A stretch of 64,000 bases of DNA from Niastella populi (lineage in GTDB: Bacteria > Bacteroidota > Bacteroidia > Chitinophagales > Chitinophagaceae): NCBI RefSeq assembly GCF_002078015.1, contig NZ_LWBP01000254.1, positions 124,001 through 188,000 of the forward strand, given 5' to 3'. Positions 43,892 to 51,075 of the stretch are shown here, piece by piece. The notes below the pieces were generated by a model. The model made no database searches. It was not told the origin of the DNA and saw nothing but the letters and a program-made list of their open reading frames with translations. A program made the position numbers and the translations under genes. Each line of letters starts with the position of its first letter. Positions within the stretch are counted from its first letter, which is position 1.

Positions 43892-44956
43892 TTATACAGG
43901 CATAGTGATGGTAATGAATGCAGGCCGGTTGCCGGCAGCGGAGTCGCTATAGTTGGTAATACGACGGATGTGACCCAGCCATTTCCTTTTTTGTTCAAAA
44001 TTGTCCATGTCACAAACAAGCGACTTTCTGCTCATTGAGCGAAGCGCTGCAACCGTTGGTATGCCTGTTGTTACCTGTTTTAATTGTTCAAGCGCCATCC
44101 AGCCCATGGCATGTAACGAGTGAATGGTAATGGCATAATTGAGTTTTGCCTTTTCCGTATAAGGCAATCGCCATAAGGTAGTATTGATGCGTGCTACTTC
44201 TGCCATAAAGTGTTGCTGCAGTTGCTCAAAGTTCCGGTATAAGATGGGCAGCGTGTATACGTTGTTGTGCACATCTTTATATACGTCAAAGGCGTCGTTG
44301 GTCAATTGCATTAAACCGGCCACAGGAAAAAGCATTCCCCGCATTTCTTCATTTGGATATTCATCGAGCACGGCGCAATATAACAGCACCGCATAGTAAC
44401 TTTTATTATAGGTGATGCGGTACAATTCCTCTTCCGTTATATTGTCGTTCAATTGCTTCAAAGATTCCTGCTGCCAGTATGAAACAGCCCGCAATTGCTG
44501 CATAAACAGCTGCTTCCTCGGCAGGTTCCGTAATAGTTCCAGGTATATTTTTGTTACAAGCCGGTCTGTATCGTTTACGGCGATATATGTTTCGGGTTTT
44601 GTAACCAATGAGATGATCTGTTCATTACCCAGAATTTTATCGTCAAACAGATCATCGAACAACGGGCCGAATACACTTAACAGTACGATGCGTTTGTGCT
44701 CATGCGGCTGTAATTCTTTCCCGGTTAAATTGTACAGGTTTTTGCATACCAGGTTCAGGCCAAGCTGCCAGTATTTGGTGATCCTTTTAATATGGGCTGG
44801 CGAAAATCTTTGGTGAAAATCGGGCACAAGGCCGGCCAGCGCAATGGGAAGATGGTTGTTAAAAAATCGCTCCTGTTTTTTTATTTGCCGGTACAGGTTC
44901 AGCATCCTGCTCAGGATGCGAAAACTGCTTACCGTAGGATGATCATTGGGACGCAT
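43892..44956 (-). CDS. Class I isoprenoid biosynthesis enzyme (terpene synthase-like)
   Basis: A 354-residue all-alpha protein with both metal-binding motifs of class I isoprenoid synthases. The Asp-rich motif is in FGPLFDDLFDDK (Asp101, 102, 105, 106). The second, NSE/DTE-like motif is LTNDAFDVYKD (Asn220, Asp221, Asp224, Asp228). It could cyclise or couple prenyl diphosphates; no prenyl-transferase or P450 neighbour defines the product. ATG 44956 lies 6 nt after a TACATTTG promoter element; a TTG at 44965 overlaps that element. The NAD(P) oxidoreductase gene ends 14 nt upstream. Confidence 0.78.
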   Translation of the reverse strand: MRPNDHPTVSSFRILSRMLNLYRQIKKQERFFNNHLPIALAGLVPDFHQRFSPAHIKRITKYWQLGLNLVCKNLYNLTGKELQPHEHKRIVLLSVFGPLFDDLFDDKILGNEQIISLVTKPETYIAVNDTDRLVTKIYLELLRNLPRKQLFMQQLRAVSYWQQESLKQLNDNITEEELYRITYNKSYYAVLLYCAVLDEYPNEEMRGMLFPVAGLMQLTNDAFDVYKDVHNNVYTLPILYRNFEQLQQHFMAEVARINTTLWRLPYTEKAKLNYAITIHSLHAMGWMALEQLKQVTTGIPTVAALRSMSRKSLVCDMDNFEQKRKWLGHIRRITNYSDSAAGNRPAFITITMPV

Positions 44957-44962
44957 GCGCGG

Positions 44963-44970
44963 CAAATGTA
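44963..44970 (-). promoter_or_regulatory. -7 promoter element TACATTTG of the class I isoprenoid gene
   Basis: On the minus strand TACATTTG matches TAnnTTTG and ends 6 nt before the ATG. No -33 element is seen at 19 nt, so read-through from the oxidoreductase gene may matter more. Confidence 0.35.
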
Positions 44971-45810
44971 CTATTTCCCGATCACCGTCCAGTCGTAATT
45001 GCCGAAACCTTTGCCGATGAATTCATCCATAAGGGCGGCGATGGCGGGCATAAGCACCAGTTCGTTGCCGGCCTGTTGTGCGGCATCTATAAATAGTTGG
45101 GTGTCTTTGCGCGCCATATTCAGTTCCCAGGATGGCTGGCTGTGGTCGGCGCTGGTCATGCGTTTCAACCGGGCTGGTATCATTGTGCCGGGATTCCACG
45201 AATTGAACAGGGTGAGCAGCTCTTCAACAGAAACACCAAGCGACCCTGATAAAGTAAGCGTGTCTTTAAGTGAGGCCGTAAGGCAAACCAAAAAGGCGTT
45301 GCCCGCCAGTTTCATGGCAGCGGCCTTTCCTGTTTCGGCGCCGAAATGAAGCAGTTGGCCGGTCATTTTTTTAAGGGTTGGGGTAAGCATATTGATAACG
45401 GCTTCATCGCCCGATAAAAGGATAAAGCCGGTGCCTTCAAGGGCATTTACCGGTCCCATAAATACCGGCGCATGCTGATAAGTAAATCCCTTTTCTTTCC
45501 ATGCCTGCGTTCTTCTGATAGCGCCCTCTTTTGACGTAGTAGTATGATCGATTATGATAGCGCCGGGTGTTAGTGCGGGTTCGGCTGCCTGCAGCACTTC
45601 ATCAACGGCGGCATCGTCTTTCAGGGCCAGGAATATTTCAGTTGCGCCCTTTACTGCCTCCTGTGCCTGTGCAAAGGCTTTGGCGCCTTCTTTTTCCAGG
45701 TCCTGTGCTTTTGATGCCGTGCGGTTCCAAACCTGTACCGTTTCACCCCGCTTTAACATGGCCCGTACAAAATTGGAACCCAGTAGTCCCATGCCCAAAA
45801 ATGCTTTCAT
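44971..45810 (-). CDS. NAD(P)-dependent oxidoreductase, beta-hydroxyacid dehydrogenase family
   Basis: A 279-residue two-domain dehydrogenase of the 3-hydroxyisobutyrate/GLYR group. The Rossmann motif is LGMGLLGSNFVRAMLKRG (4-21), followed by VQVWNRTASKA. The substrate loop is DHTTTSKEGAIR, the catalytic Lys lies in GKAAAMKLAGNAFL, and the Gly-rich stretch FMGPVNALEGTG replaces the usual SGG. ATG 45810 is chosen because the Rossmann fold starts there; the ATG at 45843 adds an unlikely leader. It is followed after 14 nt by the class I isoprenoid gene, so the two may share a pathway. Confidence 0.88.
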   Translation of the reverse strand: MKAFLGMGLLGSNFVRAMLKRGETVQVWNRTASKAQDLEKEGAKAFAQAQEAVKGATEIFLALKDDAAVDEVLQAAEPALTPGAIIIDHTTTSKEGAIRRTQAWKEKGFTYQHAPVFMGPVNALEGTGFILLSGDEAVINMLTPTLKKMTGQLLHFGAETGKAAAMKLAGNAFLVCLTASLKDTLTLSGSLGVSVEELLTLFNSWNPGTMIPARLKRMTSADHSQPSWELNMARKDTQLFIDAAQQAGNELVLMPAIAALMDEFIGKGFGNYDWTVIGK

Positions 45811-45898
45811 GATAATGTTTTTGCAAAGATTGGGGATTTTCACAAAACCGGCGCAAAAGTGATTACGGTATTAAAAAAGTACGATATGAATATAACAA

Positions 45899-45936
45899 TG
45901 TCAGTAAATGAACTAAAGTATGTCAGAAAATGAACT
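45899..45936 (+). promoter_or_regulatory. 22-bp-spaced direct repeat upstream of the HTH gene
   Basis: TGTCAGTAAATGAACT (45899-45914) and TGTCAGAAAATGAACT (45921-45936) match at 15 of 16 positions, with starts 22 bp apart (about two helical turns). They lie 62 nt before the HTH gene. They are a candidate binding site for tandem dimers. Confidence 0.5.
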
Positions 45937-45997
45937 TTTAAATGTAGTTGAATGACGTATTTGACGCACATTTAGCCGTTTCCGCTTTCTTTGTATA

Positions 45998-46276
45998 ATG
46001 GCGAAGGATAAGCGCTACAATACTGTAAAGAACCTGATTACAGCAGGGTACATAAAAAGCTTTTCGGAAATACTGGATACCGTACCGAAAACTGTTGTAG
46101 CGCATGATCTGGGTATGCATCATCAAACATTCACCAAACTGATCAAATATCCCGAGCGGTTCAATTTTAAAGATGCCATCAGGATAGCATCGCTCATAGA
46201 AGTTGAAGACAAACATATTATCGATCTGATCTACAATCAATATACGATCGATAAAAAACGAAAAAAAAGTAAGTGA
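45998..46276 (+). CDS. Small HTH-like protein
   Basis: A 92-residue protein. Residues about 20-75 look like a Bacteroidota XRE-like helix-turn-helix: FSEILDTVPKTVVAHDLGMHHQTFTKLIKYPERFNFKDAIRIASLIEV. The C-terminus is basic (DKKRKKSK). Such proteins are common accessory regulators. It stands alone, with a direct repeat upstream and a clear terminator downstream at 46322. I cannot name its target; autoregulation through the repeat is possible. Confidence 0.7.
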   Translation: MAKDKRYNTVKNLITAGYIKSFSEILDTVPKTVVAHDLGMHHQTFTKLIKYPERFNFKDAIRIASLIEVEDKHIIDLIYNQYTIDKKRKKSK

Positions 46277-46321
46277 GCTCGATATAGGAATAGTTACACG
46301 ATACACGCACAAAGGCAAATC

Positions 46322-46346
46322 AGGTCTGCATCAGCGGGCCTTTTTT
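46322..46346 (+). terminator. Rho-independent terminator after the HTH gene
   Basis: AGGTCTGC (46322-46329), loop ATCA, and GCGGGCCT (46334-46341) form an 8-bp stem that includes two G:U pairs. It is followed by a run of six T. Confidence 0.75.
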
Positions 46347-46378
46347 GTTGTAAATAATTATTGAGGCCGGGAAAGATC

Positions 46379-46939
46379 TCAACCTCCTGCCGGCCTATGA
46401 AAATAGGAGACACCCGGCAAAATGAGGAATTCGTATAGTTGCCGGATACACTGCCCAGGCGTTGCCGTGCTTGTGTCGATGACAAGATCGGGTGAAACAG
46501 GGATTTCATAAATGTCATTTATGCCGGTAAGGTTGAATAACTTATCGGGATGCTTGTCGTGTAAGAGTGCCCGTTTATACAATCCTTTTGTGTCGCGTTC
46601 GATCAGAACGGGCATGTTGCATTTTACCCACACCGTTCTGGTGTCGTATTTTTCTTTCAGTTCATTCCTGGTTTCTTCAAACGGGTTAATGGCCGCAATC
46701 ATTATGATATCTGCCTGGTCTTTAAAAGAAAAAGCCGCCGCGCCAAGCCGCCTGATGTTTTCCATCCTGTCTTCCTTTGAGAAGCCAAGGTCTTTACAAA
46801 GTGTCTTCCGGTACACATCACCGTCAATGATCACTACTTTCAACGCGTCTTTTTCAAGCAGGTGTTTTACTCCCTGGGCCAGCGTGGTTTTGCCTGCCCC
46901 TGAAAGCCCGGTTAATTGTATTATCGTGGCCTGCCGCAT
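46379..46939 (-). CDS. cysC: Stand-alone adenylylsulfate kinase
   Basis: A 186-residue APS kinase that makes PAPS from APS and ATP. Walker A is GLSGAGKTTLA (10-20); IIDGDVYRKTLCKDLGFSKEDRMENIRRLG is the APS-binding region; RDTKGLYKRAL is the lid Lys/Arg loop. FNLTGINDIYEIP matches the canonical F-TGIDDPYEPP with Asn in place of one Asp. There are no CysDN or CysIJ genes nearby, so it probably supplies PAPS for sulfation rather than assimilation. It is divergent from the Asp/Asn hydroxylase-like gene with 36 nt between. Confidence 0.87.
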   Translation of the reverse strand: MRQATIIQLTGLSGAGKTTLAQGVKHLLEKDALKVVIIDGDVYRKTLCKDLGFSKEDRMENIRRLGAAAFSFKDQADIIMIAAINPFEETRNELKEKYDTRTVWVKCNMPVLIERDTKGLYKRALLHDKHPDKLFNLTGINDIYEIPVSPDLVIDTSTATPGQCIRQLYEFLILPGVSYFHRPAGG

Positions 46940-46975
46940 TCTATGAATTCATGAAATCTTTGTAGATTTATTGGT

Positions 46976-47695
46976 ATGAGCATCATTAAATACGCGATGT
47001 TGAATGTGCCCGTGGCTGTCAAAAGTATTCAAAAAGAAATTGAAACGCTGCAGTCATTTTGGCAACCGCATTTAAACAGGCACGATTATGAAGGCGGGTG
47101 GGATGTTGTATCGTTCCGGTCGCCGGGCGGCGGTTTGAATACGCTGGCGGAACCGGTGAATAATGAAGCTTACATGGATACGCCGTTGCTGGATCACTGT
47201 CCGGCCGTAAGATCGCTGTTGAAAAGCCTGCAATGTGAAAAATTATCAGCGCGTTTATTAAATCTTCAGGCGGGCGCAATTATCAAAGAGCATAACGATA
47301 AAGAACTCTATTTTGAAAAAGGCGAGGCCCGGCTGCACTTTCCCCTTATAACAAATCCATTTGTCGAATTCTTTCTCGATAACGACCGGTTGCAGATGCA
47401 GGAAGGTAGCTGCTGGTATATCAATGCCAATTTGCCGCACCGGCTTGCCAATAAGGGAAGCAGTAACAGGATACACCTTGTTGTTGATTGTAAGGTGAAT
47501 GACTGGCTTGCTGAATTGTTCAGTAAGGATTGCATTCAAAAGAGTGAACTGAGCAACAGTGAAGTGTTTCTGCGCGATAAAAATGCGATCCTGCAAACCA
47601 TCGGTAATTTAAGAAGTATGCCTGGCGGTACCGCCGCTGAACTGGCCGATGAGCTGGAAAGGCAATTGAAGGCGGCGGAGAATGGAATTGATTAA
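46976..47695 (+). CDS. Aspartyl/asparaginyl beta-hydroxylase-like dioxygenase
   Basis: A 239-residue 2-oxoglutarate/Fe(II)-dependent enzyme of the Asp/Asn beta-hydroxylase domain family. The double-stranded beta-helix shows SARLLNLQAGAIIKEHND (first Fe-ligand His), ARLHFPLITN, and GSCWYINANLPHRLANKGSSNRIHLVVDC (second His and the 2-oxoglutarate Arg). There is no signal peptide. It may hydroxylate a protein or peptide side chain. It shares a short divergent promoter region with cysC. Confidence 0.85.
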   Translation: MSIIKYAMLNVPVAVKSIQKEIETLQSFWQPHLNRHDYEGGWDVVSFRSPGGGLNTLAEPVNNEAYMDTPLLDHCPAVRSLLKSLQCEKLSARLLNLQAGAIIKEHNDKELYFEKGEARLHFPLITNPFVEFFLDNDRLQMQEGSCWYINANLPHRLANKGSSNRIHLVVDCKVNDWLAELFSKDCIQKSELSNSEVFLRDKNAILQTIGNLRSMPGGTAAELADELERQLKAAENGID

Positions 47696-47731
47696 GGGTA
47701 TTGCCGGATGTGCTAAAAATCAAATATTCAT

Positions 47732-47739
47732 TATCTTTG
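47732..47739 (+). promoter_or_regulatory. -7 promoter element TATCTTTG upstream of the PhyH gene
   Basis: A perfect TAnnTTTG match about 115 nt before the PhyH ATG. A 7-codon open frame (47745-47768) and a CRP-like palindrome lie in the resulting leader. Confidence 0.4.
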
Positions 47740-47797
47740 CTTTTATGAGGATGTCACCAACACTTTAATACTTCTTCTTTTTACACTTCATTTCAAC

Positions 47798-47813
47798 TGT
47801 GATCATGATCACA
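47798..47813. promoter_or_regulatory. CRP/FNR-type palindrome
   Basis: TGTGATCATGATCACA is a perfect 16-bp palindrome and fits the CRP consensus TGTGA-N6-TCACA exactly. It lies 40 nt before the PhyH ATG, downstream of the TATCTTTG element. It could be an activator site for another promoter or a repressor site. Confidence 0.6.
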
Positions 47814-47853
47814 CGTGTAGGTATTGTTATTATTCATCCTAATCTCTTTTTTT

Positions 47854-48633
47854 ATGGAAGAAGTATTGAATTCAATTCAGATAGATCAATTTATTGAAAA
47901 AGGCTTCGTACGTATCGATAATGCGTTCTCCACTGAAATAGCAGCCGAAGTTCGAAATATTTTATGGAAAGAAATGGAGGCTGATCCCGCCGACCGGTCT
48001 ACCTGGACAAAACCTGTTATCCGTTTAGCCATGTATACACAGCCGCCGTTTGTACAATCGGCCAATACGCCCGTATTACACGCGGCCTTTGACCAGTTGG
48101 TTGGAAAAGATAAATGGTTGCCCTGCCGGAGCATGGGCACTTTTCCGGTTCGTTTTCCTTCGACGGAAGATGCTGGTGATACGGGTTGGCATGTAGACGT
48201 CAGTTTTGGTGATAACCCAACCAACTTTTTTGAATGGCGCGCAAACTGGCGATCGAAGAACAGGGGTTTGTTGATGCTGTTCCTGTATTCTGATATTGGC
48301 GAGGATGATGCGCCAACCAGAATTAAGACAGGATCACATTTGGATATTGCGCGGTTATTGAAACCGCATGGCGAGCAGGGCATGACTCTTTTAGAGATGG
48401 CTGCACAATTTCCTTCCTTACCGGATAGAGAAGTGGTAACTGCTACAGGCAGGGCCGGAACGGTTTACCTGTGCCATCCTTTTTTGATACATGCGGCCCA
48501 GCCGCACAGGGGAAAAGAGCCGCGGTTTCTGGCCCAGCCGCCGTTACTGTTAAAAAGTGACTTGATGCAACAAAACGAGACAGGTATTTTTTCTCCTGTT
48601 GAAATAGCCATACAAAATGGAATAAGCAGGTGA
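47854..48633 (+). CDS. PhyH-family (phytanoyl-CoA hydroxylase-like) dioxygenase
   Basis: A 259-residue 2-oxoglutarate/Fe(II) oxygenase. The iron triad is visible: HxD in TGWHVDVSFG and the distal His in CHPFLIHAAQPHRGKEPRF, whose Arg binds 2-oxoglutarate. FIEKGFVRIDNAFS is the usual N-terminus. Family members act on small lipids, antibiotics or halogenation-type substrates; the substrate here is unknown. ATG 47854 is used, since the alternative at 47824 adds only hydrophobic residues without a family match. Its upstream region has a CRP-like site, and a terminator follows at 48671. Confidence 0.87.
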   Translation: MEEVLNSIQIDQFIEKGFVRIDNAFSTEIAAEVRNILWKEMEADPADRSTWTKPVIRLAMYTQPPFVQSANTPVLHAAFDQLVGKDKWLPCRSMGTFPVRFPSTEDAGDTGWHVDVSFGDNPTNFFEWRANWRSKNRGLLMLFLYSDIGEDDAPTRIKTGSHLDIARLLKPHGEQGMTLLEMAAQFPSLPDREVVTATGRAGTVYLCHPFLIHAAQPHRGKEPRFLAQPPLLLKSDLMQQNETGIFSPVEIAIQNGISR

Positions 48634-48670
48634 TAATTAAAAAGAGATGTTGTCCCGTATCCGGAGTGAT

Positions 48671-48700
48671 GAAGGAGGTCATAACGGCCTCCTTCTTGTT
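48671..48700 (+). terminator. Terminator after the PhyH gene
   Basis: GAAGGAGG (48671-48678) pairs with CCTCCTTC (48688-48695) around a 9-nt loop, followed by TTGTTTT. It lies 37 nt after the stop. Confidence 0.65.
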
Positions 48701-48831
48701 TTCCAAAATTAAAAGGGAAGATCCAAAAATTTTATAAAATGTAAGCCTAATTAGTATAATTGTTAAAACTGTAAAGTTCTCCCCAGTCTAACCCTCCAAA
48801 GTGTAAAGTTATTTTAGTAGGTGACAGGCAG

Positions 48832-48996
48832 CCGGAATCCGGTATCGATCCGGTCTTGTGCCGGTATTACTACCGACTTTGTTCGGACTTTCTTCGCATT
48901 TCTCCTGAGTACACCCGAACATTCCCCCGGAAAGTCCGAACAACACCCGAACAACGTCCGGCATAATACCCTCCTGATACCGGCACTATGCCGGAA
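48832..48996. repeat. Degenerate 11-bp tandem array, 15 units
   Basis: The stretch divides into exactly fifteen 11-bp units, for example CCGGAATCCGG, TATCGATCCGG, TCTTGTGCCGG, AACACCCGAAC, AACGTCCGGCA and CTATGCCGGAA. A CCGG/CCGA core recurs once per unit, with a phase shift of about two bases near the middle. It also contains nested inverted repeats (GTTCGGACTTTC with GAAAGTCCGAAC; GTGCCGGTAT with ATACCGGCAC). I recognise no gene or known element. Confidence 0.7.
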
Positions 48997-49020
48997 AAAC
49001 ACCCCATGTTACCATGGCCA

Positions 49021-49130
49021 TTTAAGACACATGTAGACCACTGTAGACTTATATAGTGTACTGTAGGCGCACATAGAATAACCTGGGATAACATAAAACG
49101 AGATAGAGCATGTTGGGATGGGATAGATAT
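49021..49130. repeat. Degenerate 10-bp tandem array, 11 units
   Basis: Eleven consecutive decamers carry TAG (or TGG, TAA, AAG) at positions 4-6, for example ATGTAGACCA, CTGTAGACTT, ATATAGTGTA, CTGTAGGCGC, ACATAGAATA, AGATAGAGCA and GGATAGATAT. Seven of eleven are exactly TAG. It starts 24 nt after the 11-bp array and ends where a short ORF begins. Confidence 0.65.
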
Positions 49131-49248
49131 GCCAGATAAAAAGATTAGCTTAATGCTTGCCTTTCTTCGCCAGAATAAAGGCGTTTTTCCCAAAGGGCGG
49201 CGAGAGGATTTTGCAGAATTAAGATTGCCGATTTACCTGAATGAGTAA
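49129..49248 (+). CDS. Short ORF, possible gene remnant (39 residues)
   Basis: ATG 49129 encodes 39 residues including ISLMLAFLRQNKGVFPKGRR and ending EDFAELRLPIYLNE. The FPKGRREDFAEL part recalls the C-terminal region of Fic-type proteins, but the match is from memory and weak. It could be a decayed gene 3' end or a real small protein. It starts exactly where the 10-bp array ends. Confidence 0.25.
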   Translation: MPDKKISLMLAFLRQNKGVFPKGRREDFAELRLPIYLNE

Positions 49249-49558
49249 AATAAGGAAAAGTGCAACAGCAACATTTCTAACCGGATCGCAACAGTGATTT
49301 AGCATAGTACTCATTAATATTTGTCGTGAATATAGAACAGGATAAGTATTCATAAATTTCAGATCATAGGTAAGAATAAATTACACAATATTACGTTGAT
49401 GGGTTATATTTAGCCCCATTTTGAACATAAAACTGTCTCTAACAGTTTAAATTAATGAATTATAAATGTAATTTTGAGTTGTATAACTAACTAAATCCTT
49501 CGAGCTTAGTTTTTATTATCCCCTTTTAGATACCATTTTTGTAAATGTTACTTTTATT

Positions 49559-51016
49559 ATGAAAAAAACAACCGTATTGTTATTGATCGCAGCACCGATC
49601 GTATTCAGTGCATGTAAGAAATCCAACGACTCTGATCCGGAAAACAATCCATCCATTTATGAATTGCCCTATGATAAAGAAGGTGTAACCGCCAATAAAG
49701 CCTTTATGGAGGCTGAAGGGCGCGATTTTGTCAAAAAAGTTGATGATTTAAGTTCCAATACTGCTATAGAAGCATTAGAAAACTTCAATAGGTTGGAAGC
49801 TCCTGAAATAGACATAACGGTAAATGGCTTTAGAAAAATAACAGCCGGATCGCAGAGAATAGAAGCCATAAACAATGTGCTATCTACACTAACTACAGAA
49901 AAGAAATCTTATATTCTAAGCAAGGCATTTGGAGTTTACAAATATAATCAATCAACAAAAAAGTGGGATAAGACTGCTTCCAGCGACAAAATTGAATTTC
50001 ATTTTCCTGCTACAGAGAATGGAACGACGAACAATACTGTCCTGACTATTACGTATAAGAATTCTGGAAAATCTCATGTGGAGAATAGTACGAAATACGA
50101 CTATGTATACAATTCTCAAACGGGAAACTACGATATTGTTGAAATAAATACAGAAGAGACCTATGAATTGCCCTCCGAGCTAATGGCCAGGATGACGATT
50201 AACAGTTCGGAAGTGATGAATCTGTCTTCAATTTATACTTATCAGGATGATAAGCTCCCAAAATTAATTAATGTAAACCTTTCACTCGGATCATATGCCG
50301 CGAAGTTCGAAGTGAACACAGACAATAAGCTGGCCGGTACTAAATTTAGTTTCGCCAAAGGTTCCGAAACTTTAATTGCATGGGAAGCCAACTCTAACTT
50401 CAGTTCGCTATCGTATGACAACCTGGTGAATTCCAAGGATGACGAAACATTAGACCTGTTCGTTTCTGCCAACACAACATTTACAGTAGGCAGCTTTACG
50501 TTGGGTGGACAAATTGATTATGCAATGATGCATAATGAGCTGAAAACAGTTCGCGACAAAGAGCCTGCTTCTCCAGATTGGGATACTTATTTCGGAGGCA
50601 TAGATTATCCTGATTACGATGACTACAGCAGCTATAACGAATACCAGAAAGCGCTGAACGAGTATAATGCGAAATGGGAAGTTGCATACAACCTCTATGA
50701 TTCCGCCTATCAGAAGTATGAGAAAGATCGTGAAGCGTATGAAAAAGAGTATTATACCTTGTTGGCAAGCCTTTTAAACAAGCACGCTGCTGTAGTAGGC
50801 GTAAACACAAAAACAAAGAAGAAAATAGCAGCAGTTACCTTTCAGCTAAAAGATGATGTACACCAATACGGTAATACAACTGTACATTATTATGATGTGG
50901 AACCTTTGCTTGTATTCGGAGATGAATCAAAGATCAGCTTTGAAGTATTTGGGGAAACAGGTTTTGAAAACCTGATCGACGATGTCGAAGCTTTGCTGGA
51001 TAAATTTGAGAACTAA
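49559..51016 (+). CDS. Hypothetical lipoprotein with Tyr-rich charged segment
   Basis: A 485-residue lipoprotein; the signal peptide ends FSAC (Cys about 19) followed by KKSNDSDPENN. I do not recognise the family. The middle is beta-rich. Residues about 335-400 form a Tyr/Asp/Glu/Lys-rich segment (DYPDYDDYSSYNEYQKALNE, then YQKYEKDREAYEKEYY), probably a helix or coiled coil. The last 90 residues are again beta-like. It is A+T-richer than most neighbours. It is probably on the cell surface and ends at a shared bidirectional terminator. Confidence 0.75.
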   Translation: MKKTTVLLLIAAPIVFSACKKSNDSDPENNPSIYELPYDKEGVTANKAFMEAEGRDFVKKVDDLSSNTAIEALENFNRLEAPEIDITVNGFRKITAGSQRIEAINNVLSTLTTEKKSYILSKAFGVYKYNQSTKKWDKTASSDKIEFHFPATENGTTNNTVLTITYKNSGKSHVENSTKYDYVYNSQTGNYDIVEINTEETYELPSELMARMTINSSEVMNLSSIYTYQDDKLPKLINVNLSLGSYAAKFEVNTDNKLAGTKFSFAKGSETLIAWEANSNFSSLSYDNLVNSKDDETLDLFVSANTTFTVGSFTLGGQIDYAMMHNELKTVRDKEPASPDWDTYFGGIDYPDYDDYSSYNEYQKALNEYNAKWEVAYNLYDSAYQKYEKDREAYEKEYYTLLASLLNKHAAVVGVNTKTKKKIAAVTFQLKDDVHQYGNTTVHYYDVEPLLVFGDESKISFEVFGETGFENLIDDVEALLDKFEN

Positions 51017-51044
51017 AGCGCCTGGCGCTTATCAGATAATATTG

Positions 51045-51075
51045 AAATGCCATCACGTTTTGCGTGATGGCATTT
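51045..51075. terminator. Bidirectional hairpin terminator
   Basis: AAATGCCATCACG (51045-51057) and CGTGATGGCATTT (51063-51075) form a perfect 13-bp stem with a 5-nt loop. It lies between the convergent lipoprotein (+) and DUF4249 (-) genes. Confidence 0.8.

Larger units (their letters stand above)
48701..49558. other. Long region without a convincing gene
   Basis: Apart from the two tandem arrays and the short ORF listed separately, I see two TGTAAAGTT copies near 48770 and 48800 and an A+T-rich stretch (49250-49558) upstream of the lipoprotein gene. Open frames of 62-107 codons across the arrays on both strands lack protein-like features. Confidence 0.5.

Noticed and set aside
48870-49193. 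Open frames of 62-107 codons on both strands across the periodic arrays
   Set aside because: They follow from the lack of stops in the repeat sequence. Periods of 10 and 11 bp do not keep a reading frame, so no repeated protein is formed.
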